A stretch of 64,000 bases of DNA from Alisma plantago-aquatica (Eukaryota > Streptophyta > Magnoliopsida > Alismatales > Alismataceae). Shown piece after piece: positions 1-11,725 of the stretch. Each line of letters begins with the position of its first letter. Position 1 is the stretch's first letter. Location: contig OY856413.1 of NCBI GenBank assembly GCA_963693085.1, positions 469,317,379 to 469,381,378 on the forward strand, given 5' to 3'. The translations under genes and the position numbers were made by a program. Below the pieces are notes generated by a model. The model was not told the origin of the DNA and made no database searches. It saw nothing but the letters and a program-made list of their open reading frames with translations.

Positions 1-50
1 TGAATCCTAATGACAAAGGAAAAAATAAATTTCCGATTGTTGTAGAAAAA

Positions 51-184
51 AAGAGGCGCTAAACAGGAGTGTGCAAACTGTCAGAAAAAAAGTAATCTTG
101 ATTATACTTACGTAATTAGAGGCGCTAAACAGGAGTGCGCACACTGTCAGAAAAAAGTAGTCTTGATTATATATACATAATTAT
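51..184. repeat. Two-unit tandem repeat, about 68 bp per unit
   Basis: Two head-to-tail units start with AGAGGCGCTAAACAGGAGTG and share the segment CTTGATTATA; the second begins at about 119. The same pair lies at about 45,282-45,414 in copy 2. No coding potential is seen. Confidence 0.8.
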
Positions 185-579
185 ATACCCTCACTAGATA
201 AAGGGAACATCTCACACTTGCCAACAATTCATCAATCACGTTAAATTACCGTTAGCTGACTCTCCACCTCAACCTTTGTATTTATCTCCCTACCTATCAT
301 TGAGAAAAATCACACGCGTGTCTGATCATTTTGATCAGTTTTCCTCTTTCTATAGTTCTAATCTCACGATCTCAGCATCCAACGCGGCGACGGCAATCTG
401 CACTACACGTGGCACCGTCGCGTAATCAGAGTTTTGCCGTCAAATCACATCTTTATTGATAATCGGCCGCTCCTTATACAAGCATTTCCATACACATGTC
501 ACCGACGATACTCCTTTCAGCGTCATCAGGTAGTTGTGATTCTACGGGTACTATAATTCTAGAGGTTTTCTATACTGAT
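185..579. other. No gene recognised
   Basis: Ordinary mixed-composition sequence, conserved in copy 2 (about 45,415-45,808). No long frame, RNA gene or transposon terminus is seen. Confidence 0.5.
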
Positions 580-720
580 CTATTTTGGAACCCAACAGGA
601 CTCTAAGCAATCTTCACCACATATTACAAACTATAATAAATAAAATAATATATTTTATTTACTATACCTTGTAATATGTGGTGAATATTGTTTGGAGTTT
701 TATTTTAGGTTTTAGAATAG
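580..720. mobile_element. MITE-like foldback
   Basis: A near-palindrome centred at about 650. The inner arms carry CACCACATATTACAA and its complement TTGTAATATGTGGTG; the outer arms pair less well, out to CTATTTTGG on the left and AATAG on the right. Small size, AT-rich centre and full-length folding fit a MITE, but no target-site duplication was identified. Confidence 0.5.
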
Positions 721-1081
721 TGTCCACGTAGCATTTATCATAATTCTATCTGTGCTGCTTGACACAACTTCACCGTCGCGGCCCCCTTCATCCCCTTTCC
801 AGCCCCACTTCTATGAGTTTTGTCCTTTCCATCTCGGAGGAGAAGATCTGCATAGTGATTCTTCCCCTTTTCTTTCTAGAGAATTGCATATTCCCTTGTC
901 ACCGTCCAATAGTGCTTCTGCTCCAATTAATCTTATATCCTATACTAGCACGATTGATGAAATAAGGACCTTATAGGTAAGGGTTCTCTAAAACACCGCA
1001 TCTTACTTCCCATGAAATGGTTAATTTGCTAAACATTTCTCATGTCATCCCTTATATCAAGGGAAGCCGCTTGGTTTTTAC
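721..1081. other. No gene recognised
   Basis: Two overlapping plus-strand frames of about 70 codons (752-976 and 759-965) are also open in copy 2. They overlap each other, resemble no family I know and lie beside LINE sequence, so I do not call a gene. Confidence 0.4.
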
Positions 1082-1159
1082 CTTTTTTTTATCAGGTAAA
1101 ATATTACTAAAACCAAAAGTATAGGAGAAGGGGATTAACTACAAAAACCCCTGGGGTAA

Positions 1160-2071
1160 TTAACTACAAAATCCCCAATGTCTTGTCACAAGGAGGTCTA
1201 AACCTTTATAAAGCAGAGGTTTGACCTTACACACAAGACAAAGTCTCTCCGTAAGCACATCAAAGCACTGGAACTTATCCAACTCCCTACCACCATGCAC
1301 TCTATCATTCCTTTGTGGCCAAATCAGGAAAGTCAAGGTCGATAACCCCAAACTCATAAAATAACTCAAAACATGCTCCTTAGTCATCTTGGTTCGCATC
1401 AAATCCAAAAAATCTCCATGAGATTGGACGGGAGTGGACCCACCCCACCCACATTTTAAGATCATGTGGGCCCACATATACTTGGAATACTCACACTCGA
1501 AGAAGAGGTGTCAATGAGACTCGTTATCCTTCTTACACAATCTGCAAACCAGGTCAACCATCAACCCCCAACCCGTCAACCTATCAGCAGTAGGTAAACG
1601 TCCCAAGATGCATCTGTAGAGGTTGCAACTCCACTTGGGAGTTTGCACCTTGTTCCAGACGACCGTGAACCAAGGAACAGGAGGGCCGACCATTCTCTGT
1701 TGCCCCGGTTTGGGAACCAAGCAGCACCAGCTATTCTGACTTAGTTGGGTGTACTCATGCTTCACCCCGCTCCACATCGTAGTCATGCGTCTCCAAACCA
1801 GTGAATCCCCCGCCACCGGAAGCACACTCAGGGATGTTTCGTACCTCTCCCTCATCCATGCTACCCAAGGTGAATCGGGCCTAGTACGGAACCTATCGAT
1901 CCGGTAGTAGGTTGCTCTGTCCTCCATACTCTGTGGATCCATTAGTCCAAGACCGCCTTGTTCCCTCGACCTAGCCACAGTATCCAAGGCAATGTCGTGG
2001 TCTTTCCCGCCCCAGAGGAAGCTGTCCATTATGCTTCTGGCCTTGTTGATGATGAACCTGGGCAATTTCAC
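1160..2071 (-). pseudogene. LINE ORF2 C-terminus (zf-RVT region and tail)
   Basis: The frame 2,071-1,511 starts at FIINKARSIMDSFLWGG and contains GGLGLMDPQ, followed by a reverse-transcriptase zinc-binding-like stretch (WNKVQTPKWSCNLYRCILG and CRLCKKDNESH). That is the usual end of plant LINE ORF2. A stop after NESH separates it from a second frame (1,477-1,160), which continues the tail (FLIWPQRNDRVHGG). Both stop and frame change are also in copy 2, so these lesions predate the duplication. Confidence 0.75.
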
Positions 2072-2298
2072 CAGCCTGGTCCAGTAGTTGATTTCGCCGC
2101 GAGCACAAATTTGATCAACAACAAGCGGCCACCAAGGGAGATATTATTTTCGGACCATTTGTCCACCGTGCGTCTAAGGTCGTCGATCACCGAGTTGTAG
2201 TGGTTGTCGTTCCTTCTACCACCCGAAAGAGGTATTCCCTAATATTTTGTGGGGAACACCCCCGTGGATATACCATCCACATTCTGCAGTCTACCCCT

Positions 2299-3377
2299 TC
2301 ACTGATCACAGGACCGGGAGAGGAAGATTTTGGATTTGATTTCACTGATGTACAACCCGGTCAGTTTCCCAAAATGGATCAGGATACTTTTCACCCTTCT
2401 GAGGTATTTTGCATGTCTGGCGGTGAACAACATGACATCATCTGGGAATAGGATATGAGATGAGACTGGGACACCCCCAATCTTGAACACCTTCAAATTC
2501 TTGCTATCATGTTCCCTCTAGATACTTTTTGATAGGAATTTCATGGTAATGACAAAAAGCAAAGGGGATAGTGGGTCACCCTGCATTAGGCCATTAGAAG
2601 CCGTGAACAGGCCATGCGGCACCCCATTGAAAAGAATAGAAAAGGAAGTGGTTTCCACGCATTGCCTCATCATTTTGATCCATCTGTACAAGAACCCAAG
2701 CGCAACCATGATTCTCCAAAAAGCAGACCAATCCACATGGTCGTAGGCTTTCGTAATGTCTAATTTGATGCACGCCTTCCTCGTGGCCCTGTTGTGGTTG
2801 AAATCCTGCAAAAACTCCTTGGCTAGCAGAGCACCCTCCGCCAAAGATCTATGTCTAATAAAAGTGAGCTGTTCTGGGGAGATGATCACAAGAAGCACCC
2901 TCTTGAACCTACCCACCAAAAACTTGGCCAAGACTTTATATAACACCGTACAACAAGAAATAGGTCTGTAATCTGACATAGAAGTCGGTTTGTTAACCTT
3001 TGGTATGAGCCTTATGAAGGCGTGATTTAATTTCCGAACGATGGCACCTCCCACAATGAACCACCTCACCACACAACCCATATCCTCCTTAATGATGTCC
3101 CAACAAGCTTGGCAGAACTTCCCATTAAACCTGTCAGGACGAGGAGCTTTGGCCGTGCCACGAAAAAGATGGCCTCTTTGATCTCTTTATCAGACATTGG
3201 GTCGCATATATTCCTATTCATATCCTCTGTCACCCTTCTCCTTAGCATCACATCCCCCTTACTGTTTTCCTGTTTGTTGTATATTTGCTCGAAGTAGTGG
3301 ACCGCCTCTAGGGCCACTTCATCAGCACATATCATCACCAAACCATCCTCCATCAAACTGTGAATGCAATCATTCAT
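2299..3377 (-). pseudogene. LINE ORF2, reverse transcriptase domain, frameshifted
   Basis: Three successive minus-strand pieces (3,377-3,066, 3,081-2,518 and 2,496-2,299) together cover an RVT_1 reverse transcriptase. Visible motifs are LIRLIPKVNKP-like FIRLIPKVNKP, YRPISCCTVLYKVLAK, KLDITKAYDHVDW with the first catalytic Asp, GLMQGDPLSPLLF, and the catalytic box, read here as FPDD in place of the usual F/YADD. The frame changes near 3,070 and again near 2,510. Copy 2 has a continuous 338-codon version with FADD, so these breaks are private to copy 1. Confidence 0.85.
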
Positions 3378-3452
3378 GTGGTTCTTCTTAGTAGCATTAT
3401 GGTATATTTTTGTGTTGCGGTCACCATCATTAATCCACTGGATCCTACTTCT

Positions 3453-4472
3453 CTACCAATGATACATTTCCTCTACTTTCTCTAGTTGGAGCAATCTTAT
3501 AGCTTTACTTTCCTCCGCTTTCATCCTGATAGGATCGTCGAGGTATGATCTAAGGTCCTCCGCAGCCACCTGATATTCAACAAAAGCCTTTTTAACCAAG
3601 ACAGGGAGGTTGGAGCATGCACCTGCCAACTCTTTTAGGGCATCCTTGGCCCTTCTTAGCTTCTCCAACACCCTGAACAAAGGTTTACCGACCACCCCCT
3701 CCACCCAAGTGCGGGCCACCACCTCCTTGAACCCTGGCCAATCCACCCAGAAGTTCAAGTACCTGAACGGTCTGTTCTTCATGTGAGTAATTGCCATAGG
3801 GATCCTAATCCAAGCATGGTCACTATTGGGATGCCCACTAAGGATCACATTTTCCTCCGGAAACGTATCCAACCAAGCATCGTTCACCAGGCCTCTATCC
3901 AGATTACTCAAAATCCTATGTTCAGGACTCCTTTTGTTGTGCCAAGTAATGATACTCCCAACTATATTCAATTCCACCAGGTTGGTCACGTCCACCATGT
4001 CATTGAACCTCCCTAATATTGAATCAGGTATAGGTTTGCCCCCCACTTTTCCCCCCACTTTATGGACATTGTTGAAGTCACCCACCACCAGATGAGGGAT
4101 TTGCTGTTGGGTTGAGGTGATGATATCCTCCCAGGATATTCTTCTTCTAACTTCTTCATTGTGCCCATAAACAGTGGTGATCACACAGTCGGAGCCACCT
4201 GCATTGATGAAACTGAGAACCATCATCTGATCAGTAGCATGAATCACCTGAAGATCCCATATGTTCCTGTCCCACCCAACTTCAATGCGGCCAACATCAA
4301 CCTGCTCCAAGTTGGAATCCACACCCCAGTCCACAGGGAAGGAACCAGAGAGACTATCCCTATTTATCCTTTTCACCTTTGTCTCCAAAATGATCGCCAA
4401 AGAAGCATGACATCTTTGCTTCCGGATCCTGGATGCCCCCCTCACATTCCATGTGAGGACTGACATATTCAC
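3453..4472 (-). CDS. LINE ORF2, endonuclease domain (339 codons, open)
   Basis: An apurinic-type (EEP) endonuclease that nicks target DNA to prime reverse transcription in L1 elements. The visible motifs, in order, are LTWNVRG near the start, LETKV, VVYGH-like TTVYGH, VVGDFNNV, LDRGLVND and the terminal HPNSDHAWI, which supplies the catalytic Asp-His pair. The Met start gives MNMSVLTWNVRG, the normal N-terminus of plant LINE ORF2. The frame closes just before the RT region, which continues in other frames, so this is the leading part of a broken ORF2. A 12-bp tandem duplication adds a second VGGK here that copy 2 lacks. Confidence 0.85.
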   Translation of the reverse strand: MNMSVLTWNVRGASRIRKQRCHASLAIILETKVKRINRDSLSGSFPVDWGVDSNLEQVDVGRIEVGWDRNIWDLQVIHATDQMMVLSFINAGGSDCVITTVYGHNEEVRRRISWEDIITSTQQQIPHLVVGDFNNVHKVGGKVGGKPIPDSILGRFNDMVDVTNLVELNIVGSIITWHNKRSPEHRILSNLDRGLVNDAWLDTFPEENVILSGHPNSDHAWIRIPMAITHMKNRPFRYLNFWVDWPGFKEVVARTWVEGVVGKPLFRVLEKLRRAKDALKELAGACSNLPVLVKKAFVEYQVAAEDLRSYLDDPIRMKAEESKAIRLLQLEKVEEMYHW

Positions 4473-4504
4473 CTCCTTTGTGACCCCCCTTTAGGAGGAG
4501 ATCA

Positions 4505-5135
4505 CTCTGTCCGACGTACGCCTTCCCCACACGCTGGATGATAGGGCCCTGTCTGTCTTCCTCCTACAAGTGCCTGAAAGCTCCTCGAGCAGCTCATCAA
4601 CATCTAGGTTCTCAAACATAGAGAACTGGTTAGTAGCTGGTGAATTGGGTCTGCTCCCGTCCCAAGTACATCAGCCCCTGGCTCTCCCTTCTCAAAACCT
4701 CCACTGGCTCCTCATCATTCACAATGTGTAACAATGGACTATCACCGCCCATCGTCAGCCGTCGTAGAGGTCACCTTCTCACCTTGCTTAGAAGAGGACC
4801 AATCGACCCTCCTTGTGGTGCGGTGCCTGGATCTGGCCCTCTTACTCATCTCTGACAAATCAACAAAAACCTTATCTACTGCTGTACCCCGATCGCCAGA
4901 GCAGCAACCGTCCTCGTGCCCAAACACCTTGCAACGCTCGCATCTATCAGGGAGGGCATCATAGATGACCCTGATCGCGAGTTCCTTACCGTCAGGCATT
5001 TCCAGCATCACCACCGGAGGAAGCACCTGGTCCGCGGTCACCTCGATGCAAATGTGTGCTGCCCCCACATACCTCCCCTGGGACTAGAAATCAACAACTT
5101 TCGGAACTCCAACCACATAAGCCATGATGATACCT
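4505..5135 (-). pseudogene. LINE ORF1 (gag-like, DUF4283/CCHC type), truncated
   Basis: The minus-strand frame 5,068-4,742 reads AAHICIEV, then MPDGKEL, then a knuckle of the form CERCKVFGHEDGCC. This is the pattern of plant LINE ORF1 proteins, which bind element RNA in the ribonucleoprotein particle. Similar but broken sequence (VGVPKVVDF followed by a stop) lies upstream to about 5,135, so the N-terminal RNA-binding part is lost. Near 4,750 copy 1 lacks about 97 bp that copy 2 keeps, which changes the region after the knuckle. No functional protein is expected. Confidence 0.7.
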
Positions 5136-6769
5136 TTATTGTAAATGTATACATACGGTTTGTTGCACTTTCAATTGAATAAAATTATGACAGTAATTCT
5201 GAATAAGTTTCTACCTATGTATACACTAAAACATAATACACTCCATTAGTCCAATTTTTTCCTTCATACTATGTTTTTCTTTTTATTTATGAACACTAAT
5301 GCTTTCAAGGTTTGCATTTTGTGTACTGAAAATAAGAACCTGGATCTTTTCACATAATGTTCTTGTGTTCATGATCTTTTATTTAACGATGCTAATATTT
5401 GAGTTTTAGTAGGATGCAGTCCATGAAGCATAAAAGGTATAATTTCTTATATCTAATTGATCATTATATACTAATTTTGAGAGGGCCAACCCTTAATTTG
5501 ATTAGTTAATAACACCATGACAAGATATTTATATTGCATCCATATTATGTAGAATCCTTTTTCAAGTAAAACCAAAAAATAACATTAGTGAATGTGAGTG
5601 TCCCTGTAACTTTTAACTAAACCCTCCATTAATCCAACATGTAATATGTCCTTAGTTTGGATTAAAATATAATCCTAATTCCAATACATCTCAACTAAAC
5701 AATGGACCTACTTGTGACTAATATGGGTTCGAATATTTTTAATGGAAGTGTGTACCTAAATGAGTCTCTAGTATTAGGGTCATTTTCATAGTTTCACTAT
5801 GATCAATTATCTCATAATTATTACTAACATTCATACAAGATTAGTGACAAAATGAAACATCATGTGCATAAATTTTCATTTCAAATAAGTCTTTTAAAGT
5901 TTTAAAATAAAAAATATGGGTGTGCGAAAAAAACTGATAGCAATATTTGCAGTCAGACTTGTGATACTTACGATAATCACGCTTCTAGTCATACTAACTC
6001 ACTATACCTCATCATAATCTTTAACTCAAATTATGTATATTTTAACATCCCTAGAAATTTAGTTTAAAACAAAAGTGACCAATAATGTTAGGTCACAAAT
6101 TTAATTTCTTCCCAGTGATGTAAAACCCTAGAATAAGTCGCAAAAATGAAGTTTCAAGCATTTGTCACTTCTTAATTCAAAAACTAAGGGGAATTTGGAT
6201 TTCTCATGTCTGAGTTAGCTAACTTACCAAGTTTTATTGACTTTAGATGACTGAACCTAACCCAAATAACTTAGGATGAAAAGGATACAAAATCTCATTA
6301 TTTAACCTAGTTGTTCACCTAATGTGGTGATTAAGTCAATATCCCTAAGTTTTTCCCCTTGTAACCTAGTTGGAGCATGCCACACGATGACAATTATCTA
6401 AAGTTCAATCTAAACTATATGATCTGGATCTCAAGGTGAAAACTTTGTTTTCAACCCCTACATATCTTACGCGTGGTGGCACAAAAGCTAGAAAAGAAAT
6501 CCAGAGACTCCATCCCTTCTCTCCCCTCCATGAAACCCAATTTACTCACCACATAGTTCTAGGAGCTTATACTGAGTCTAGTGTGCCTCCACTTCACTTC
6601 TGTCTTCACACATAATGGAAACGCCCAATCGTCATTCTCCTCCCTCCTCTGACACAACTGTACAAATCATGTTCTAGGACATCCTGGTGACAAAGTATGA
6701 TCCTTGAAGCTTCTTTATATCACAAGGGAACATCCATGAGCATCAATTTGGGCCGAATTTCTAGTGATG
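5136..6769. other. AT-rich stretch without recognised gene
   Basis: Non-coding and shared with copy 2 (about 50,448-52,028). About 48 bp near 5,715-5,762 are absent from copy 2. No transposon terminus is seen until the copia LTR begins. Confidence 0.5.
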
Positions 6770-8695
6770 TGTGTTGGTATTTATTCCCAAAGAGCCAATC
6801 ACATGATAATTGTAATGGGGCATCATATACATGATTTGATAAAAATAAAGGTTATTCTGACTATTATGTTTGCCTCAATCATGAGACGGTGAGAAAAACA
6901 TGGTAGATGTCTAAGGAGTGATGTTACTAGATGGCATATGTCTTCAAGTTAAGGACTCGAACAATGAGATCTTATATAGGATAAGAGTACATACATTATT
7001 TTTGTGTCCCTAGTTGGATATTACCATGGAACCAAAATAGATGACAATAATATATAAGACTAGAATGTGTGTTAACTAATGATAAAATCTCATTAGTCGT
7101 GATATAGTATATCAATTAAAACACATAAGTACTTGTTATAGAACAACATACTAGACATACCCACCTTAGGAGTGATACATGGAAACTATGAAATGATAGT
7201 CACAATCATCTCTCAAAGCGATAGTAGTGATTGTGATTGTTAGACCTAAAGTCACTGTACTCATCACATTTCATTTGTTGAACTTTGACATCATCCAACG
7301 TGACCTTAAGTAAGGGTTGTCATAAAGATGGTATTTGGGTACATGGCGACACATGGGGATCGAATTTGAGTGATGTCGATGGGGTTGTCCCTCCTATAAG
7401 AGTTGATATCTAGGCCACTTAATAAGCTAGACTGAGAAACATATGGTTATATTGATCTGACTCAATATGTGATATGTGATCTCACATGCATCTCACATAG
7501 TTTTTTCAAGTTCAAGGAACATGGATTAATTATTAAGAGAATGGTGATTCCACACCCCTGGTTCAATTTGGATGTCATATAAGAAGGAACTATATGATCA
7601 CCTTAACACTAATCACAGATGTAGGTTGACGTTGTTCTCCAACTTTCAAATTATTTGGATAGAAATGATGTGTTTCTAGATACCACTCATTGCTTGTGAT
7701 GTCATAATCTAGTTATGGACATTCACTGCCAACATAATTTGGGACCTATAAGGTCACACACGTTGGATGTACCTAGAATAGGAGTTTACTCATGGATAAG
7801 GCTTACTTGGATACTAAAGTATTTAGGTAATCAACTTAAACAATACTGGATGATAGTTGGCTAACTAGAGTGTACATTTAATCAACTGGGAATGTGAGTC
7901 AATCGGTGGAGTGTCCAGTCAACTGAATAAAAAGTTCAATCGAATGACTAGATGATTAGTAGGACTGGATCAAGGAATTGATGTTGACATCATGATGTGC
8001 ATTCATCATTGCATTGAAATCAAGTATACTTTTGAATAGGAAAAATAGCCAGTCAACCAACTGAAGTGTCCAGCCAATCGACTGGCATGCAAGTCGAATG
8101 ACTATAGTGTCCAATCAACTGAATGGTGATTGTAGTAGTCAAAAATTCATAAAATCCATCTCATATTGTCCCTCGATTTGTGGAAATTATAACCCATCCA
8201 CTCCTATATAAAAGGTGGTGGTGGCCAAGACACTTCGAGCAAATTCTCTTGAATTCAATATTGTGTTTACATGAGAGATTGAGGCATCTTACTTATAAAA
8301 GGGAGAGATAGCCAAAGGGAAGAAAAGTCAATGCTAGCACATCGACAACACAAAGGGAAAACTCCATCCCATTAGTCTAGAAGAATATAAAGAGTTACTA
8401 GTGATCTGTGTGGACTACGTAGAGGCATGGAGGTTTTCACCACCAAGCTAGGAGGATGCTGTCAACATTCATCCATGGTACTAAACTAGGAGGATGCCAC
8501 CGGTGGTCATCCAGGTACTGCTTGAGAAAGAAGCACAACTCCCTGAGGATTGTTGTTAGATTGCTACAAGACCAGATATATGCATCATAACTCTCCTTCA
8601 CACTTCACAATCAGTGATGTGATCCATAGGTTATAAGGAATATGGCATAGAAGTTTTTGTTTCTGGTGCCATCTCTATCGCCAGAATTCCCTACA
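6770..8695 (+). repeat. Copia-type 5' LTR (copy 1)
   Basis: The end is set by the primer-binding site that starts one base later. The start (TGTGTTGG or the TG just before it) is set by aligning to the diverged inverted LTR at 33,892-35,836. Both begin before a GAGCCAATCA-like motif, carry TCAAGGAACATGGATT in mid-LTR, have a TATA box, and end with a GGTGCCATCTC...AATTCCCTACA-like motif. About 1.9 kb, a normal size for a plant LTR. Its mid-part is rich in CAACCAACTGAA/CAATCGACTGG-like short repeats. Confidence 0.75.
8198..8216 (+). promoter_or_regulatory. TATA box of the copia LTR promoter
   Basis: TCCTATATAAAAGGTGG is a strong plant TATA box at the place in the LTR where the U3/R boundary is expected. 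The inverted LTR keeps TCCTATATAAATGGTG at the matching position on the minus strand (about 34,395-34,410). Confidence 0.7.
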
Positions 8696-8696
8696 A

Positions 8697-8712
8697 GGTA
8701 TCAGAGCCACGC
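8697..8712 (+). promoter_or_regulatory. tRNA-iMet primer-binding site of LTR element
   Basis: GGTATCAGAGCCACGCC directly follows the LTR. TGGTATCAGAGC is the complement of the 3' end of plant initiator tRNA-Met, which primes minus-strand synthesis in most plant copia elements. This fixes the element as plus-strand. Confidence 0.9.
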
Positions 8713-9560
8713 CAATTTACTATATATTAGGATTTTATCGATATGATCAGTTTTTAGCTTTATCATTTATATTGTTTAATGCAATGTTAATATTTAAAAT
8801 GATTAATGTGTATATCTTATTAAATACCAAATACATTAATAAATGTTTTCTAGATCTTATATCTACATATGATATGATATATATGCAATATATATGCATC
8901 ACAGTAAAATTATTTTGATGGTGGATGTAAGTGTAGTTATACAATATCCCTTGGGATGTGTGTCCTTAGTTGAATGGTTTAATACTTGTCTTTTAAATTT
9001 GATTTGCATACCAAGCCTCTCGCTCTCTCTTTCTCCATATTTATGTCAATACTTTTCTTCCTATATTCCCCTCCAATGTAACTTAAGGTTTAGCCTTTTA
9101 TAATATAATAAATAAATAGGATTAGCTTTAATTTCTTTTTTAGAGAAAGAGTAGATGTTCTGCATCAGGCAAGTCAATAGACTGGGAAGTCGAGTTAATC
9201 GACAAAGATAGCAGACCATATGAGCCAATTGATTGGTTGAGGCCCAATAGACCGACTGAAGGAGTCCAGAAAACCACTTGAACAAGGACCTAGTCAATCG
9301 ATCGACAAAGGCCAATCGACCAATAGGAGGATGAATTGATCAACTAGAATAGTCTAATTGACCGACTAACTTATATCCAATATAACACCTTTTCTTTTAA
9401 ATGTTGTAACATGTGATGTTTGACCTTAGGTGGATAGCAATTCTTTGTGACTCCAAATAATTGCATTAGTATGGCCATAGCCATTGCTTGTATGTTTGCA
9501 ATTGCATGTTTTTCTTTATGGATATAATATGTGTTGGATACATATTATAAATATGTAGTG

Positions 9561-9598
<38 letters not shown>

Positions 9599-10149
9599 TA
9601 TCAAATTCATAAATATTAAGTCTTACATGCTTTCCATAAGAAACACACATTAAAAGCTTGATTTACTAAGCGTAGGTTACACCAAAGTGTGGTGTGCAAT
9701 CTATTTCGTGGAAGTGTAATGGTATATATGTAGGTTTGCCAAAGTAGGGTGCATATTCTGTCTTGTTGGCTTTTGGGTCAGACTTAACTAGGTGGCACTA
9801 GTTCCTAGAAGCATACAAATTGAATTTGTAAGGATTTTAACACACCATCTATCCAAGTGTTGCATTAGATCAATTAAAAGAGTATCCTACCTAAATAGTC
9901 AAGTTGTGGGTGATGAACCAAAGTTGACTCATGATTTGATAAAATATGGATCTTGACTCACTAGAAGGTTGTACACAACAATCTTCTGCATTGAAGGGAA
10001 GGGCCATAAATTTTAACAAATAGTGGGAGTGGTAATTAAAGAAAGGCCTTATTAATACCATCAATATTTTTAAATCAATTCAAGAGTGTTTTGATAAATG
10101 CAAATTTTATTGTAGAAACAAATTGAAAAAACCAACACATTTTCTTTGC
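8713..10149 (+). other. Copia leader between primer site and gag
   Basis: No open frame of note. A TA dinucleotide tract lies at about 9,563-9,594 and is clearly shorter in copy 2. The segment near 9,170-9,370 repeats short GTCAATCGAC-type motifs like those in the LTR. Confidence 0.5.
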
Positions 10150-10965
10150 AATTGGTCCTTGAGAAGGACAAACTGAATGGTAATAACTTCCACAACTAGT
10201 TCACAATGTTGAGAATCATTCTCAATCAAGAGAGAAAGCTCTATGTTGTAGAGACACCAAAGCCAGATGAACCCACTCTCACCATGCCTAATGCTAACAG
10301 TGATGCTTACAAGAAGCATTGCAAAGATTTAGATGTCAAGTTCCTGATGCTATGCTTAATGAACTATGAGCTGTAGACACAAAACATAAACATGGAAGTC
10401 ATTGCAATGGTAACACATCTGAAGAACATTATTAGGACTAAACAAGACAAGATATATATGATTTCTCAAAGGCTTTGTTTAAGTGCATTATGGAAAAGAG
10501 AGATCTAGTAGGGCCCTAATTGCTCAAGTTGATTGGATACATGGAGAACCTTACAAGACTGGGATTCCTGTTAGGCCAAGAGTTGGCCACAAATGTGATT
10601 CAGTAGTAATTGTGGGAATCATATAGCCAATTTGTCATGAACTACAACATGAACAATTTTGATAAGCTATTGTCAGAAATTCTTAGTATGTTGAGAACTA
10701 TTGAAGTGCACATGAAGAAAGATAATCCTACATCTGTGATGATTATCAACAAGGGAAAAGAAAAGTCTAAGGGCAATGTCAAGGCCAAGAAGAAGTCTAA
10801 AGACAACCCGAAACCCACATTTTCTGCATTTAAAACAAAAGGAGTGGAGTGAACAAGGAAGGGAAGTATCACCACTGTCACTTGCCTAGACACTGGAAAA
10901 GGAATTGCCCACTTTGTATAGAGGAAATTAGGATCAAGAAGTAAGAGATAGAGATCTGCACTTCT
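10150..10965 (+). pseudogene. Copia gag polyprotein remnant
   Basis: The sequence reads ERKLYVVETPKPDEPT, DAYKKHCKDLDVKFLMLCLMN-like segments, then SYSQFVMNYNMNNFDK, a lysine-rich linker, and a decayed CCHC knuckle (HCHLPRHWKRNCP, where the first Gly of a normal CxxCGxxGHxxxxC is lost). This is the UBN2-type capsid/nucleocapsid of plant copia elements. Several stops interrupt it (one after MNYEL), and the best open part is 10,610-10,852. No protease, integrase or RT follows: CACTA element A begins at 11,078. Confidence 0.85.
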
Positions 10966-11089
10966 GGATCTAAGAAGAAATAAGATAGATAAGATGGAAG
11001 TGTGCAGAGTAAGAGTTCTTGCCACTACAACTGGAACATGTCATTTATTTAAGCCAAGTGGGCATGTAATAGAATTACACTAGTACTGA

Positions 11090-11725
11090 TATGATCTATA
11101 ACGTCGATTGCACAACCGACACAAAGAAACAACAATGTCAGTTTCTGAAGCAAACTGACACATATGAGCAATGGACCTACCCACATAAAAAACACTGGTA
11201 CCACTTTTATATACAATGTTTGTTTGATGTAGTAGAACTGACGTCCAATGTGGCCTGTGAAATACAAATATTTTGTGCCCAAATTTCCCATTGAACCATT
11301 ACAGTTATGTCGTCAGTTAATGGTAAACCGATACAACAACTGTTCCCTCCATGCCCCCGCACAAAAAATTGTCTGTACCCTAGAGGTCTTTAGTGTCGGT
11401 TTCTTATAAATGAACCGACGCAAGCAATTTATAACACAGTTCATCGATTCTTATCATAGAACCGACATAGTACATGTTCATGAAATGCCCCTGTGCAAAA
11501 AATTTCCTTTTCCCCAGAGGTCTATAGTGTCGATGTCTCTGAATAACTCATGACTAGGTTCAGTTGAGTGATTTTCTATGAATTTTTTTTGTTGGCGTAT
11601 GTGGATAGACGTCAGTTTTTTTTTGTAGAAATCGATGACTACGGTTGCATGTAGGTGTCAGTTTTTGGTAGGACCGATGACAAATATGTGTATAGATGTC
11701 AGTTTTCTTTTAACTGACGCCTATG
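11090..11725. repeat. CACTA-A subterminal repeats
   Basis: At least ten copies of a short motif occur as GTCGGTT or GTCAGTT and its complement AACCGAC or AACTGAC, often as inverted pairs a few bases apart (for example GTCGGTTTCTTATAAATG then AACCGACGC near 11,395). In En/Spm elements such subterminal motifs bind the TNPA-type protein. The same motif family occurs at both ends of element B (24,840-25,240; 31,245-31,437) and at 31,440-31,645. Confidence 0.8.

Larger units (their letters stand above)
1082..5135 (-). mobile_element. L1-type non-LTR retrotransposon, degenerate (copy 1)
   Basis: Reading on the minus strand, an ORF1-like zinc-knuckle region (about 5,135-4,505) is followed by an ORF2 with endonuclease, reverse transcriptase, a zf-RVT-like region and a C-terminal tail, the order of plant L1-type LINEs. 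A short A-run on the minus strand near 1,083-1,090 is the likely 3' tail. The 5' end is missing or unrecognised at about 5,135. The element is older than the segmental duplication because copy 2 has it at the same place. Frameshifts break ORF2 into at least five pieces. Confidence 0.9.

Noticed and set aside
3783..4463. Plus-strand frames opposite the LINE endonuclease
   Set aside because: They are antisense shadows of the endonuclease frame, which carries all the conserved motifs on the minus strand.
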